Source: Lactiplantibacillus xiangfangensis (GTDB taxonomy: Bacteria > Bacillota > Bacilli > Lactobacillales > Lactobacillaceae). From it: DNA of 64,000 bases. The stretch is taken from contig NZ_JQCL01000074.1 in NCBI RefSeq assembly GCF_001438845.1, positions 191,376 to 255,375 of the forward strand, in the 5' to 3' direction. The notes beneath the pieces are model-generated. The model worked only from the letters and a program-made list of their open reading frames with translations, was not told the DNA's origin and ran no database searches. A program made the position numbers and the translations under genes. Below, one piece after another: positions 45,697 to 53,600 of the stretch; the first letter of the stretch is position 1; every line of letters starts with the position of its first letter.

Positions 45697-46671
45697 CTAT
45701 TTTTGTTCGTTCAACATGTTTTGTGCTTTTTTCAAGATGTTATCCATGTTGTCCTTACCATCAGTTGGGACTTTACGAACGTCAAATTCAATGCCGTCAG
45801 CTTCCAACTTCTTGTAAGTATCGATATCTTCTTGGCTGAAAGCCAAAACCTTGTTTGGTTGAACTTTACCAACTGAGTGAGCCATTGACCCGATGTTCAA
45901 GGTCTTAATTGGAACCCCACCCTCGATAGCAGTCAAAGCATCTTCTGGTGTTTCAAATAATAGTAAGGCTTTCTGACCACCGAAATGCTTGTCATCCTTA
46001 GCAATCTTAATCATTTGTTTGATTGGGATAACGTGCGCTTTGATTCCGGCAGGTGCAGCCTGCTTGATCATGCTAGAACGTAATTCGTCCTTAGCAACGT
46101 TATCTGAAACAACGATAATCCGCGTTGGATTGACAGTCTTGCTCCAGGCAGTGGCAACTTGCCCATGCAATAACCGTGAGTCGATCCGTGCCAACCCGTA
46201 TTCGAGTGACCCAGGACGACCCGCATTGTTTGCGCTAGGAGCTGCAGCGGCTGCCTTTTCTTCCTTAGGCGCTAAGGCTTCTGGACGAACTTTAACCCCG
46301 TCCTTAGCCGTTTCAATGATGTGGGTTGCAATTTCGTGAGCCGAGTTCATCGAAAGCCGTGAAGCGTAGGCTTCAATCAACATTGGCAAGTTCAAACCAG
46401 CAACAATCGCCCATGTGTCCTTATGTGCTTCGAACAGTCCGTTGACTTGGTTAAACGGAGTTCCGCCCCAAAGGTCAACTAAGAATAAGACTTGGTCTTG
46501 ATCGTCGAAAGAAGCAATGGCTTTTTCCAACTTAGCCTTGATGTCATCAGGACCTTCGCTAGGCATCAACGTAACCGGTTGAACGTTTTCTTGTTCGCCG
46601 AAAATCATTGAACCAGATTGAAAAATGCCTTTAGCGAATTCGCCGTGACTAGCAATGATAATGCTTACCAT
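45697..46671 (-). CDS. Mannose-class PTS EIIAB fusion
   Basis: A 324-residue protein with IIA (1-~125) and IIB (~160-324) domains joined by an Ala/Lys/Glu linker. The IIA His is in IIASHGEFAKGI; the IIB His in RIDSRLLHGQVATAWS. It phosphorylates mannose/glucose via IIC-IID. ATG at 46671 has GGAGGTACAAGG upstream. It is the first gene of the operon from the sigma-54 promoter at 46791-46806. Confidence 0.97.
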   Translation of the reverse strand: MVSIIIASHGEFAKGIFQSGSMIFGEQENVQPVTLMPSEGPDDIKAKLEKAIASFDDQDQVLFLVDLWGGTPFNQVNGLFEAHKDTWAIVAGLNLPMLIEAYASRLSMNSAHEIATHIIETAKDGVKVRPEALAPKEEKAAAAAPSANNAGRPGSLEYGLARIDSRLLHGQVATAWSKTVNPTRIIVVSDNVAKDELRSSMIKQAAPAGIKAHVIPIKQMIKIAKDDKHFGGQKALLLFETPEDALTAIEGGVPIKTLNIGSMAHSVGKVQPNKVLAFSQEDIDTYKKLEADGIEFDVRKVPTDGKDNMDNILKKAQNMLNEQK

Positions 46672-46790
46672 CCTTGTACCTCCTATTTTTCGTTACAGTC
46701 ATAATAAAACGAATAAATAATATCTAAATAGCCCGTAACGGTTTTGTTTGATACTGAAAGCGCAATCTTTTTTGCCCTCACTAATATATA

Positions 46791-46806
46791 TGCAACTTCC
46801 GTGCCA
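46791..46806 (-). promoter_or_regulatory. Sigma-54 promoter of the mannose PTS operon
   Basis: TGGCAC (46801-46806), five bases, TTGCA (46791-46795) on the minus strand, an exact -24/-12 match, ~120 bases before the IIAB start. Confidence 0.93.
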
Positions 46807-46850
46807 AAATACACTAAAAACAAATTACCGTTATTTCGGCCTTTTAGACC

Positions 46851-46895
46851 GATACACAATTATGATACAGTATTAGTTTGTTCAATTTGTGTATC
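46851..46895 (-). promoter_or_regulatory. Candidate LevR/ManR enhancer palindrome
   Basis: GATACACAATT (46851-46861) and AATTTGTGTATC (46884-46895) form an imperfect inverted repeat with a further GATACAG between them. Its centre lies ~70 bp upstream of the -24 box, an enhancer-like position. Confidence 0.65.
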
Positions 46896-46961
46896 AAATA
46901 GCGTGTTTTTAATACTAACTTACGAAACACTGCACTTTCTTAACCTTTTTGACTGATGCAC

Positions 46962-47810
46962 TTAATAACTGAGCGCTCGGCGGCCATTTTGTTGCCAAAT
47001 AGCGTCAAAATCCTGATTACTGATTGTTTCTCGCCTTCCAGTCCACGGATCATTATAAAATAATTGGTTTGCTTGATAGCCAGTCATGGTTACCGTATGA
47101 CTCGCAAAACCATCTAATCCGGTCACCCACACGACCACCGGATGACGCTTAGCCAGTTGGGCTTTTAGTTGGGATAAGCTCATCCCACTTAGGTTGACTG
47201 CCGTGGGAAGATATTGCCGGACGGTTGCTAACAGCCCTTGAGGATAGATGTAAAGTCCCACCCCCATGCTGCTAGTTGGATCACCGACAAACCCACTGTT
47301 TGGGTCCGAACTGCGTGGAACCACGGTCGCAAATTTCATTTTATCGATTTTAACACCCGTATATTGTAGCATCATGGTCGTCGCCGTCATTTCACACCCC
47401 GTCGGTAACTCCGGTAATTGACTAATTAGGGGCACTGCTAACCGGACCGCTGCCGGGGTCACGGGTTTTAAATCACTCGCCAAAACCCAACCACTTTGCT
47501 TAGTTCCATTACTAATATAGTAGTAACGTTGCTTCTTACCGTTGCGGACAATGTCAGCCTGCTCTGAACGCGTCCAAACGGTTTGAGGGTGCCGTTTTAA
47601 GTGAAGGTTTACTCGTAATTTGGCCCGGTGTCCCCGTTGCACCGTTAAATGATAGGCTAGACCGTTCAGATTATTAGCGCGGTACGTTTGCTTTGAAACG
47701 ACCTGAATCCCCGTGATTGGATAAGTCGTCGCCGCCTGAACTGGTTGACTGGCTTGCCAACCAAGACCTAACCCAATGAGTCCGGCCAAGATTCCGCCGC
47801 ATCTGTTCAA
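46962..47810 (-). CDS. Exported C39-like cysteine peptidase-fold protein
   Basis: A 282-residue protein with an N-terminal signal peptide (about residues 1-26, cleavage near VQAAT). Residues ~27-120 are a beta-rich SH3/GW-like region (KQSGWVLASDL). Residues ~125-282 match the Peptidase_C39_2 family: LPTGCEMTATTMML (Cys), DGFASHTVTMTGY (His) and FYNDPWTGRR (Asn/Asp). The substrate is unknown. TTG at 47810 is the start used; GGGTTG lies upstream but the site is weak. Monocistronic, divergent to the PTS enhancer. Confidence 0.82.
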   Translation of the reverse strand: MNRCGGILAGLIGLGLGWQASQPVQAATTYPITGIQVVSKQTYRANNLNGLAYHLTVQRGHRAKLRVNLHLKRHPQTVWTRSEQADIVRNGKKQRYYYISNGTKQSGWVLASDLKPVTPAAVRLAVPLISQLPELPTGCEMTATTMMLQYTGVKIDKMKFATVVPRSSDPNSGFVGDPTSSMGVGLYIYPQGLLATVRQYLPTAVNLSGMSLSQLKAQLAKRHPVVVWVTGLDGFASHTVTMTGYQANQLFYNDPWTGRRETISNQDFDAIWQQNGRRALSY

Positions 47811-47887
47811 TGTTTCAACCCACTTTCTTTTCAGAATATTTAAGCAGTTTCATTATAATGCTGGAAACGGTGGGATAAAAGTAAAAA

Positions 47888-47908
47888 AAACGCTGATTTT
47901 AATCAACG
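47888..47908 (-). terminator. Short terminator upstream of the C39-like gene
   Basis: Minus strand CGTTGATT-AA-AATCAGCG hairpin with a run of eight T. It is downstream of the tRNA-Leu terminator, a second backstop on the same strand. Confidence 0.6.
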
Positions 47909-47950
47909 GATCAGGGCCATACCTGGCGCCATAAATGCTAAGCGCAAAAA

Positions 47951-47992
47951 AATAGCCGATACATCAACGCTTGCACGTCTCAATACCGACTA
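47951..47992 (-). terminator. Terminator of tRNA-Leu
   Basis: TAGTCGGTA (minus, 47984-47992) pairs with TATCGGCTA (47953-47961) using G-U pairs, followed by a T-run. Confidence 0.7.
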
Positions 47993-48009
47993 CTTTTGTT
48001 ATTCGCTAG

Positions 48010-48093
48010 TGCGGCCAAGAAGATTCGAACTTCCACCGAGTTGCCCCGACAAGATCCTTAATCTTGCGCGTCTGCCAATTCCGCCATGGCCGC
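48010..48093 (-). tRNA. tRNA-Leu(AAG)
   Basis: An 84-nt tRNA with a seven-base-pair acceptor GCGGCCA/TGGCCGC, A discriminator and no encoded CCA. The anticodon stem CAAGA/TCTTG encloses loop TTAAGGA, so position 34 is A and the anticodon is AAG (Leu CUU; with inosine also CUC/CUA). The long variable arm (TCGGGGCAACTCGGT) and T-arm GGAAG-TTCGAAT-CTTCT are class II features. It is the main content of the 338-base gap between the C39-like gene and thrB. Confidence 0.95.
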
Positions 48094-48148
48094 ATCATAA
48101 CTCACAAAAAACATCATACCAAAATTTTGTGAGTCTGACAAGTCTAAT

Positions 48149-49024
48149 TCAAGATTTTTGAACTTTTAAACCAGCCGCATCCACCGGTAGCAAGTGATAT
48201 TGCCCCGTTAACGTCGAATTCGTTTGTAATTTCTGTTGTAGCTCGTTTAACTGCCCGTAATCACCCAGCGTGACAATCGTTGGGCCAGCGCCACTCAAAT
48301 ACGTGCCCACGATTCCCAGCTGGTGGGCCGTCTTCCGAATCGTTGCTAACGCTGGCACCAATTTAGCTCGGTACTGCTCGTGGAATTGATCCGCTTCTAG
48401 TAACGGTAACGCCACTTCCCAGTTCTGGGTCGCTAAGGCCGCGACTAAGGTGTTGGCCACACTACTGCCCGCAATCGCCTGTTTAAACGGTAAGTTTGCT
48501 GGCAAAGCCTCACGACTTACTGACGTCAACAACTCTTCGTTAGGCACGTAGACACTAGCAAAAAGACTTGGTAACGGTAATTTGACCGCGTGCACCTGTT
48601 GTTCGACCGCCGTTGAAACGACCAACCCACCAAAGATTGCGGGCGCCACGTTATCCGGATGCCCTTCTAGCTGGGTTGCTACGACCAACAGTTCATCTAA
48701 CGACCGCTGCTGACCACTCAATTCGTTAGCTAAAGCTAAGCCCGCGACGATGGCCGTCGAACTGCTTCCCAATCCCCGTGCCAGTGGGATCTTTGAATCC
48801 ACTTGTAAATGTTGGGGCTTTAAATCGGGCGCCAAAGTCAGCGCCGTTTTAATAATTAAATTTCGTTCGTCCGTTGGTACTTCATCACCAAACGGATGAT
48901 CAATCTGCCAATGATCGCTGGGTTGCAAGACTTGCAACGTTAATTGCATGTCTAACGCAAGCCCAATCGAATCAAAACCTGGGCCTAAGTTAGCTGAAGT
49001 TGCAGGGACTGAAATTGTTAACAT
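48149..49024 (-). CDS. thrB: Homoserine kinase
   Basis: A 291-residue GHMP kinase that phosphorylates homoserine on the threonine route. Motifs: VPATSANLGPGFDSIGLALD at the N terminus, IPLARGLGSSSTAIVAG (phosphate loop) near residue 85, and GTYLSGAGPTIVTL near 253. ATG at 49024; eight bases after the hom stop. Forms hom-thrB; thrC and the aspartokinase are not in this window. Confidence 0.96.
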   Translation of the reverse strand: MLTISVPATSANLGPGFDSIGLALDMQLTLQVLQPSDHWQIDHPFGDEVPTDERNLIIKTALTLAPDLKPQHLQVDSKIPLARGLGSSSTAIVAGLALANELSGQQRSLDELLVVATQLEGHPDNVAPAIFGGLVVSTAVEQQVHAVKLPLPSLFASVYVPNEELLTSVSREALPANLPFKQAIAGSSVANTLVAALATQNWEVALPLLEADQFHEQYRAKLVPALATIRKTAHQLGIVGTYLSGAGPTIVTLGDYGQLNELQQKLQTNSTLTGQYHLLPVDAAGLKVQKS

Positions 49025-49032
49025 GTGCTCAC

Positions 49033-50319
49033 CTACGCATTCTTCAAAACTTTATAACTGGCCAACAAACGCATATTGTCCTGCTCACCAATTGCCGCCG
49101 TAATCTCGGCCAACTGTTGATCGTTCATGGCATGGGTAATGATGACGACCCGCGCGTTACCATCGCTTAACTGGTTTTGAATGATCCGGCTAAATGAAAC
49201 TTCCGCCTTAGTCATAATTGCAGTCAACTTCATCATCATCCCGGGAACGTCACGCATCTTTAACGCGATAAAGTGTGGGTACACAACGTCTTCCGGTGCG
49301 GCTAACACGGTTTCTTGTCGGTACGAATTAAACGTATTCCCAGTCGTGTTCAACGCAATATTCTTGGCAACGGTGGTGATGTCACTTAAGACACTGTTCG
49401 CCGTTGGTAGTTCACCGGCGCCTGGGCCGTAGAACATCGTATCCCCAACGGCCGTCCCCGTAACCATGACGGCATTATTTTCATTTTGCACCGTTGCTAA
49501 AGGATGGTGGTCAGAAACGAGGACGGGACCGACCGAGACGGCAATCCGGTCATCGATTTCTTCCGCGATGCCTAATAATTTAATGGTGTATCCTAATTGG
49601 TTTGCTTCCCGAATGTCTTCAGGACTAATGTTGGTAATCCCTTGAACGTGGACGTGATCCATGGACAAACTCATCCCAAAAGCAAATTGCGTCAAAATAA
49701 TCATCTTATAGGCCGCATCCAGCCCTTCAACGTCGTTTGTCGGATCCGTTTCAGCAAACCCCAAGTCCTGTGCCGAGCTCAATGCCTGTTCATAGGACCA
49801 ATTTTTGGTCAGCATTTGCGTCATGATGTAGTTGGTCGTCCCGTTGACGATTCCCATCACCCGTTGGATCTTATCAGCTGCAAAACTGTTGTCGATGGTC
49901 CGTAAAATAGGAATCCCACCAGCAACGCTAGCTTCGTAAAAGAGGTCGCGGTGATTTTCACGGGCAATCTGAACGAGTTCACGTCCATATTGCGCAATTA
50001 AATCCTTGTTAGCCGTGACCACGTGTTTACCTGCTTGAAGTGCTCGGGTAATGTATTCCTTCGCCGGGTGAATCGAGCCCATCACTTCGACCATGATCTG
50101 AATGGACGGGTCAGATATCAACGTATCAATTTGGTCGGTCAACTGGACATCCCCTAAATCGACTTGTTCGTGCTTTTTCAAGTTGTGGACAACCACACAA
50201 GCAAGTTCCAGCTTGCGGCCGGTGATTTCTGAGATCTTTTCTTGGTGCGCTTGTAACATTTTTACAACGCCGGTACCAACTGTGCCCAGTCCGACAATCC
50301 CAATTTTAATCGTTTCCAT
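49033..50319 (-). CDS. hom: Homoserine dehydrogenase
   Basis: A 428-residue NAD(P)H-dependent enzyme, monofunctional with a C-terminal ACT domain. The Rossmann motif GIVGLGTVGTGVVKML opens the protein; EVMGSIHPAKEYI, VTANKDLIAQYG and GGIPILRTI mark the catalytic core, and ALKMRDVPGMMMKLTAIM marks ACT (threonine feedback). I chose ATG at 50319 because GGAGGG precedes it. Confidence 0.95.
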   Translation of the reverse strand: METIKIGIVGLGTVGTGVVKMLQAHQEKISEITGRKLELACVVVHNLKKHEQVDLGDVQLTDQIDTLISDPSIQIMVEVMGSIHPAKEYITRALQAGKHVVTANKDLIAQYGRELVQIARENHRDLFYEASVAGGIPILRTIDNSFAADKIQRVMGIVNGTTNYIMTQMLTKNWSYEQALSSAQDLGFAETDPTNDVEGLDAAYKMIILTQFAFGMSLSMDHVHVQGITNISPEDIREANQLGYTIKLLGIAEEIDDRIAVSVGPVLVSDHHPLATVQNENNAVMVTGTAVGDTMFYGPGAGELPTANSVLSDITTVAKNIALNTTGNTFNSYRQETVLAAPEDVVYPHFIALKMRDVPGMMMKLTAIMTKAEVSFSRIIQNQLSDGNARVVIITHAMNDQQLAEITAAIGEQDNMRLLASYKVLKNA

Positions 50320-50388
50320 GCTAAACCCTCCATTATTTTTAATAGTTAAGCTCATTCTATCGAAAGCCCAGTCGTTAAGCAATCCTTT

Positions 50389-50835
50389 TCAGACTAATTT
50401 GATTGGCCCCCGACACCGTCCACACGTATAGCGCGTCAAATCCATTCGCCGTTTGCGCCGATACACTTGTCCGCAATTTTGGCAGACATACGTGTACCGG
50501 TACGCTTGTTTCGCTGGATGCTTAGGCGCTGGCGCATAGCGTGATCCGCCGACCTGAGCCAGTAATTGCTTAAAGTCGGCGTCTCGGTGACGATAGCCCC
50601 GGTGAGCTAAGTGCAAGTGATAGTGACACAGTTCGTGCTTGATTACACCGATCAACGTTGCCTTTCCAAAATCCGTCAGCATCTTAGGATTGATATCAAT
50701 ACTATGACTTTCTAACTGATAACGCCCACCCGTCGAACGTAACCGCGCGTTAAAGTAAGCTCGGTGACGAAACGGCTGTCGAAATGCTTGCTCGGATATG
50801 GCCATCACCAGACGCTGAAGTTCTAAATCAGTCAT
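50389..50835 (-). CDS. SprT-family zinc metallopeptidase-like protein
   Basis: A 148-residue protein with the zinc-binding motif KHELCHYHLHLAHRG (HExxH) near residue 65 and a C-terminal zinc ribbon (CQNCGQVYRR and CGRCRG). This is the SprT-like family of Bacilli (YdcK), of unknown substrate. It overlaps the end of tex by eight bases, the conserved tex-sprT arrangement. Confidence 0.9.
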   Translation of the reverse strand: MTDLELQRLVMAISEQAFRQPFRHRAYFNARLRSTGGRYQLESHSIDINPKMLTDFGKATLIGVIKHELCHYHLHLAHRGYRHRDADFKQLLAQVGGSRYAPAPKHPAKQAYRYTYVCQNCGQVYRRKRRMDLTRYTCGRCRGPIKLV

Positions 50836-52999
50836 CGCTTGGGGCCACCATGGTCAGGGCAATCCGCTGGCGCTGCTCATCGATACTTTCGACCCAGACC
50901 GTCACGATATCACCAACCGCAACGACTCGGCGTGGGTCCTTTAAGAACTTATGGCTCAACTTAGAAACGTGCACTAAGCCGTCCTGTTTAACACCTATAT
51001 CCACAAAGGCCCCGAAATCGACGACGTTGCGGACCGTTCCTTGAAGCTGCATACCCGGCTTTAAATCGCTCATCTTTAAAACATCTTGCCGCAATAACGG
51101 TGCGGGCATCGTGTCCCGGACATCCCGACCAGGTTTTTGTAAACTATTGACGATGTCTTTTAGCGTTAATTGACCCACCCCGGTCGTTTCAGCTAACCGG
51201 GCTAAATCTAACTGGCTAAGCTGTTGTGCCTTATCCGTCCCAACATCAGCGGGTTTTAGTCCCGCCGCCGCTAACAACGCTTTGGCGGCTGGATAGCTTT
51301 CTGGATGAATATCCGTGTTATCAAATACGTTCTTCCCGTCAATGATGCGGAGGAACCCGACCGCTTGCTCGTAAGCCTTAGGTCCTAATCGGGGAACCTT
51401 CTTCAATTGTGGCCGGCTGGCAAATTCGCCGTTTTCATCCCGGAACGCCACAACGTTCGTGGCAATCGTTTTGGATAACCCCGAGATGTGAGTTAAGAGT
51501 TCAGAACTCGCCGTATTTAAATTAACGCCGACTTGGTTCACGGCCGTTTCAATGACCGTATCCAACTGGGTACTGAGTTCCTTTTGGGGCACATCGTGTT
51601 GGTACTGCCCCACACCAACCGACTTAGGATCGATCTTGATAAGTTCAGCCAACGGATCTTGCAACCGGCGACCAATACTAATTGCACTACGCTGTTCAAC
51701 GTGGAGCTCTGGAAATTCCTGTCGCGCCTTATCACTCGCTGAATAAACGGACGCACCGGCTTCATTTACAATGACGTAGTAAACGGGCCGTTTCAACGTT
51801 TTCAAGACTTCAGCCACGAACTCTTCGGATTCACGGGAAGCCGTCCCGTTACCAATCGCAATCATTTCAACTTGGTACTTTTCAATAAACGCCTTAAACT
51901 CACCAGCTGCCGCTTCCCGCTTGGCCTGAGATGCTGGCTTATGCGGATAAATGACTAACTTATCTAAGAACTTACCGCTAGCATCCATGACCGCTAATTT
52001 ACACCCCGTCCGGTAAGCGGGATCGAAGCCTAATACGACCCGCCCCTTCAACGGTGCTTGCATCAATAAGTGATATAAATTATCGCCAAACACTTTAATG
52101 GCCTGTTCATCGGCCGCGTCACTTAATTCATTCCGCAGTTCCCGCTCAATGGCCGGACCAATAAAACGTTTATAAGCGTCTTGATAGGCCGCTTCAACCA
52201 ACGCCACGGCTGGTCCTTGGTGCTGGCCAACAAAGCGAAAATGACAGTACCGGTCAATGCCCGCTTGGTCCACTTGAATGCCAACCCGCAAAACCTTTTC
52301 CTTTTCCCCACGGTTGAGGGCTAGTACCCGGTACGAGACTAGCTGCTTAATGGGGCTAGTGAAGTCGTAATACTGCTGGTAGACGCCCTGTTCATCGAGC
52401 GCCTTCCCTTTAGGCTTTACCTTTGCAACCAACATCCCGTGATCCCGTGTATCGTTACGAATCCAGTTACGTAACTGTGCGTTGTCACTAAACGCTTCCG
52501 CTAAAATCTCGTGTGCACCAGCCAGTGCAGCCGTAGCGTCATTCACGTCCTTTTCAGCATTCACAAATTGACGGGCCTTTTCTTGAATTCCATCCTTAGG
52601 GAACTTCAGTAACCATGCGGCCAATGGTTCTAAGCCGGCATCCTTGGCGATTGTCGCCTTCGTCCGCCGCTTTTGCTTGTACGGTAAGTATAGGTCTTCC
52701 ACGTCTTGCAGTTTAGCTGCTTTTTTAATCGCTGCGGTCAACGCTGGCGTTAACTGCCCCTGTTCATCGATCAGTTTCAGTACGTCCGCCTTGCGACTTT
52801 GTAAATTGGCCAACCGATCGTAGTTTTCTTTAATTTCTCGAATTTCCACTTCATCGAGTTCGCCGGTCCGTTCTTTCCGGTAACGTGCAATGAAGGGAAC
52901 GGTATTGCCTTCGTCCATCAAACCTAACACGGCCTTGATCTGTTGCGGTTTAAACTTGGTCAGTGTCTGATTGACTAACGTTAAAATTTGATTATCCAT
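50828..52999 (-). CDS. Tex-family S1 RNA-binding protein
   Basis: A 723-residue transcription accessory protein. Order: N-terminal helical region; YqgF/RNaseH-like domain (GFDPAYRTGCKLAVMDASGK); helix-hairpin-helix region (VGVNLNTASSELLTHISGLS); and a C-terminal S1 domain (LQGTVRNVVDFGAFVDIGVKQDGLVHVSKLSH, cited in pieces: VVDFGAFVDIG). Members bind nucleic acid and affect toxin or competence transcription in several genera. I chose ATG at 52999, with GGTG upstream. Confidence 0.94.
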   Translation of the reverse strand: MDNQILTLVNQTLTKFKPQQIKAVLGLMDEGNTVPFIARYRKERTGELDEVEIREIKENYDRLANLQSRKADVLKLIDEQGQLTPALTAAIKKAAKLQDVEDLYLPYKQKRRTKATIAKDAGLEPLAAWLLKFPKDGIQEKARQFVNAEKDVNDATAALAGAHEILAEAFSDNAQLRNWIRNDTRDHGMLVAKVKPKGKALDEQGVYQQYYDFTSPIKQLVSYRVLALNRGEKEKVLRVGIQVDQAGIDRYCHFRFVGQHQGPAVALVEAAYQDAYKRFIGPAIERELRNELSDAADEQAIKVFGDNLYHLLMQAPLKGRVVLGFDPAYRTGCKLAVMDASGKFLDKLVIYPHKPASQAKREAAAGEFKAFIEKYQVEMIAIGNGTASRESEEFVAEVLKTLKRPVYYVIVNEAGASVYSASDKARQEFPELHVEQRSAISIGRRLQDPLAELIKIDPKSVGVGQYQHDVPQKELSTQLDTVIETAVNQVGVNLNTASSELLTHISGLSKTIATNVVAFRDENGEFASRPQLKKVPRLGPKAYEQAVGFLRIIDGKNVFDNTDIHPESYPAAKALLAAAGLKPADVGTDKAQQLSQLDLARLAETTGVGQLTLKDIVNSLQKPGRDVRDTMPAPLLRQDVLKMSDLKPGMQLQGTVRNVVDFGAFVDIGVKQDGLVHVSKLSHKFLKDPRRVVAVGDIVTVWVESIDEQRQRIALTMVAPSDD

Positions 53000-53055
53000 T
53001 TTTTCACCCAATCTCTTTAAGACTCATACCTTCTATTATACCCGGTAAAGATGAC

Positions 53056-53088
53056 AAAAAGGACCTGGAAAAACCAGATCCTTTTTTG
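53056..53088 (-). terminator. Terminator after the helical 144-residue protein gene
   Basis: AAAAAGGACCTGG (53056-53068) and CCAGATCCTTTTTT (53074-53087) form a 12-bp stem with a five-base loop. Confidence 0.88.
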
Positions 53089-53109
53089 TCGTTAGCTTTA
53101 TGAAGAACG

Positions 53110-53544
53110 CTACATCACCACGTTCATGATTCGTTGAACATCACCTGAGACCCGTTCCATGGCAGCTTCTTGATCCTTTTCCGCCTGGTTGAAAGTGTCA
53201 ACGTCAATGGTTTGATCATCGACGTTTAAACTAGCCGTCATAGCGGCACAAGCGTTGGTATACGTTTCATAGGCCGCTAATAAGTTGCGGTGACGCCCAA
53301 TCAAACGAACGGGCACTTGTGCTTTCTTCAATTGTGCTAAATTCTTTTGGTACTGTTCGGTGCCGTCGCTAAATTCCATCTGGATATCATTGAATTCAGC
53401 GGGTACCATTTGTGCGACTGCGTTATCATCGACAGCTTGACGCAATTTTTCAAATAATGGGTTTAATTGGTCCCCCATCTTTTCCGTACTTTCAATCACC
53501 TTAGATAATACTGGCATGTAAGTCTGAACCGTTGCTTTACGCAT
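53110..53544 (-). CDS. Helical protein of unknown function
   Basis: A 144-residue, almost wholly helical, soluble protein (starts MRKATVQTYMPVLSKVIEST; EKMGDQLNPLFEKLRQAVDD; ending AAMERVSGDVQRIMNVVM). It has no signal peptide or metal motif. I do not recognise the family beyond its being lactobacillus-like. ATG at 53544 has AAAAGAG upstream; GTG at 53550 is an alternative. Monocistronic. Confidence 0.7.
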   Translation of the reverse strand: MRKATVQTYMPVLSKVIESTEKMGDQLNPLFEKLRQAVDDNAVAQMVPAEFNDIQMEFSDGTEQYQKNLAQLKKAQVPVRLIGRHRNLLAAYETYTNACAAMTASLNVDDQTIDVDTFNQAEKDQEAAMERVSGDVQRIMNVVM

Positions 53545-53600
53545 ATTCACAGCTCTTTTCTTTGTTTTTAGTTATCCTTATTCTACCAGTAACCGGCCAC

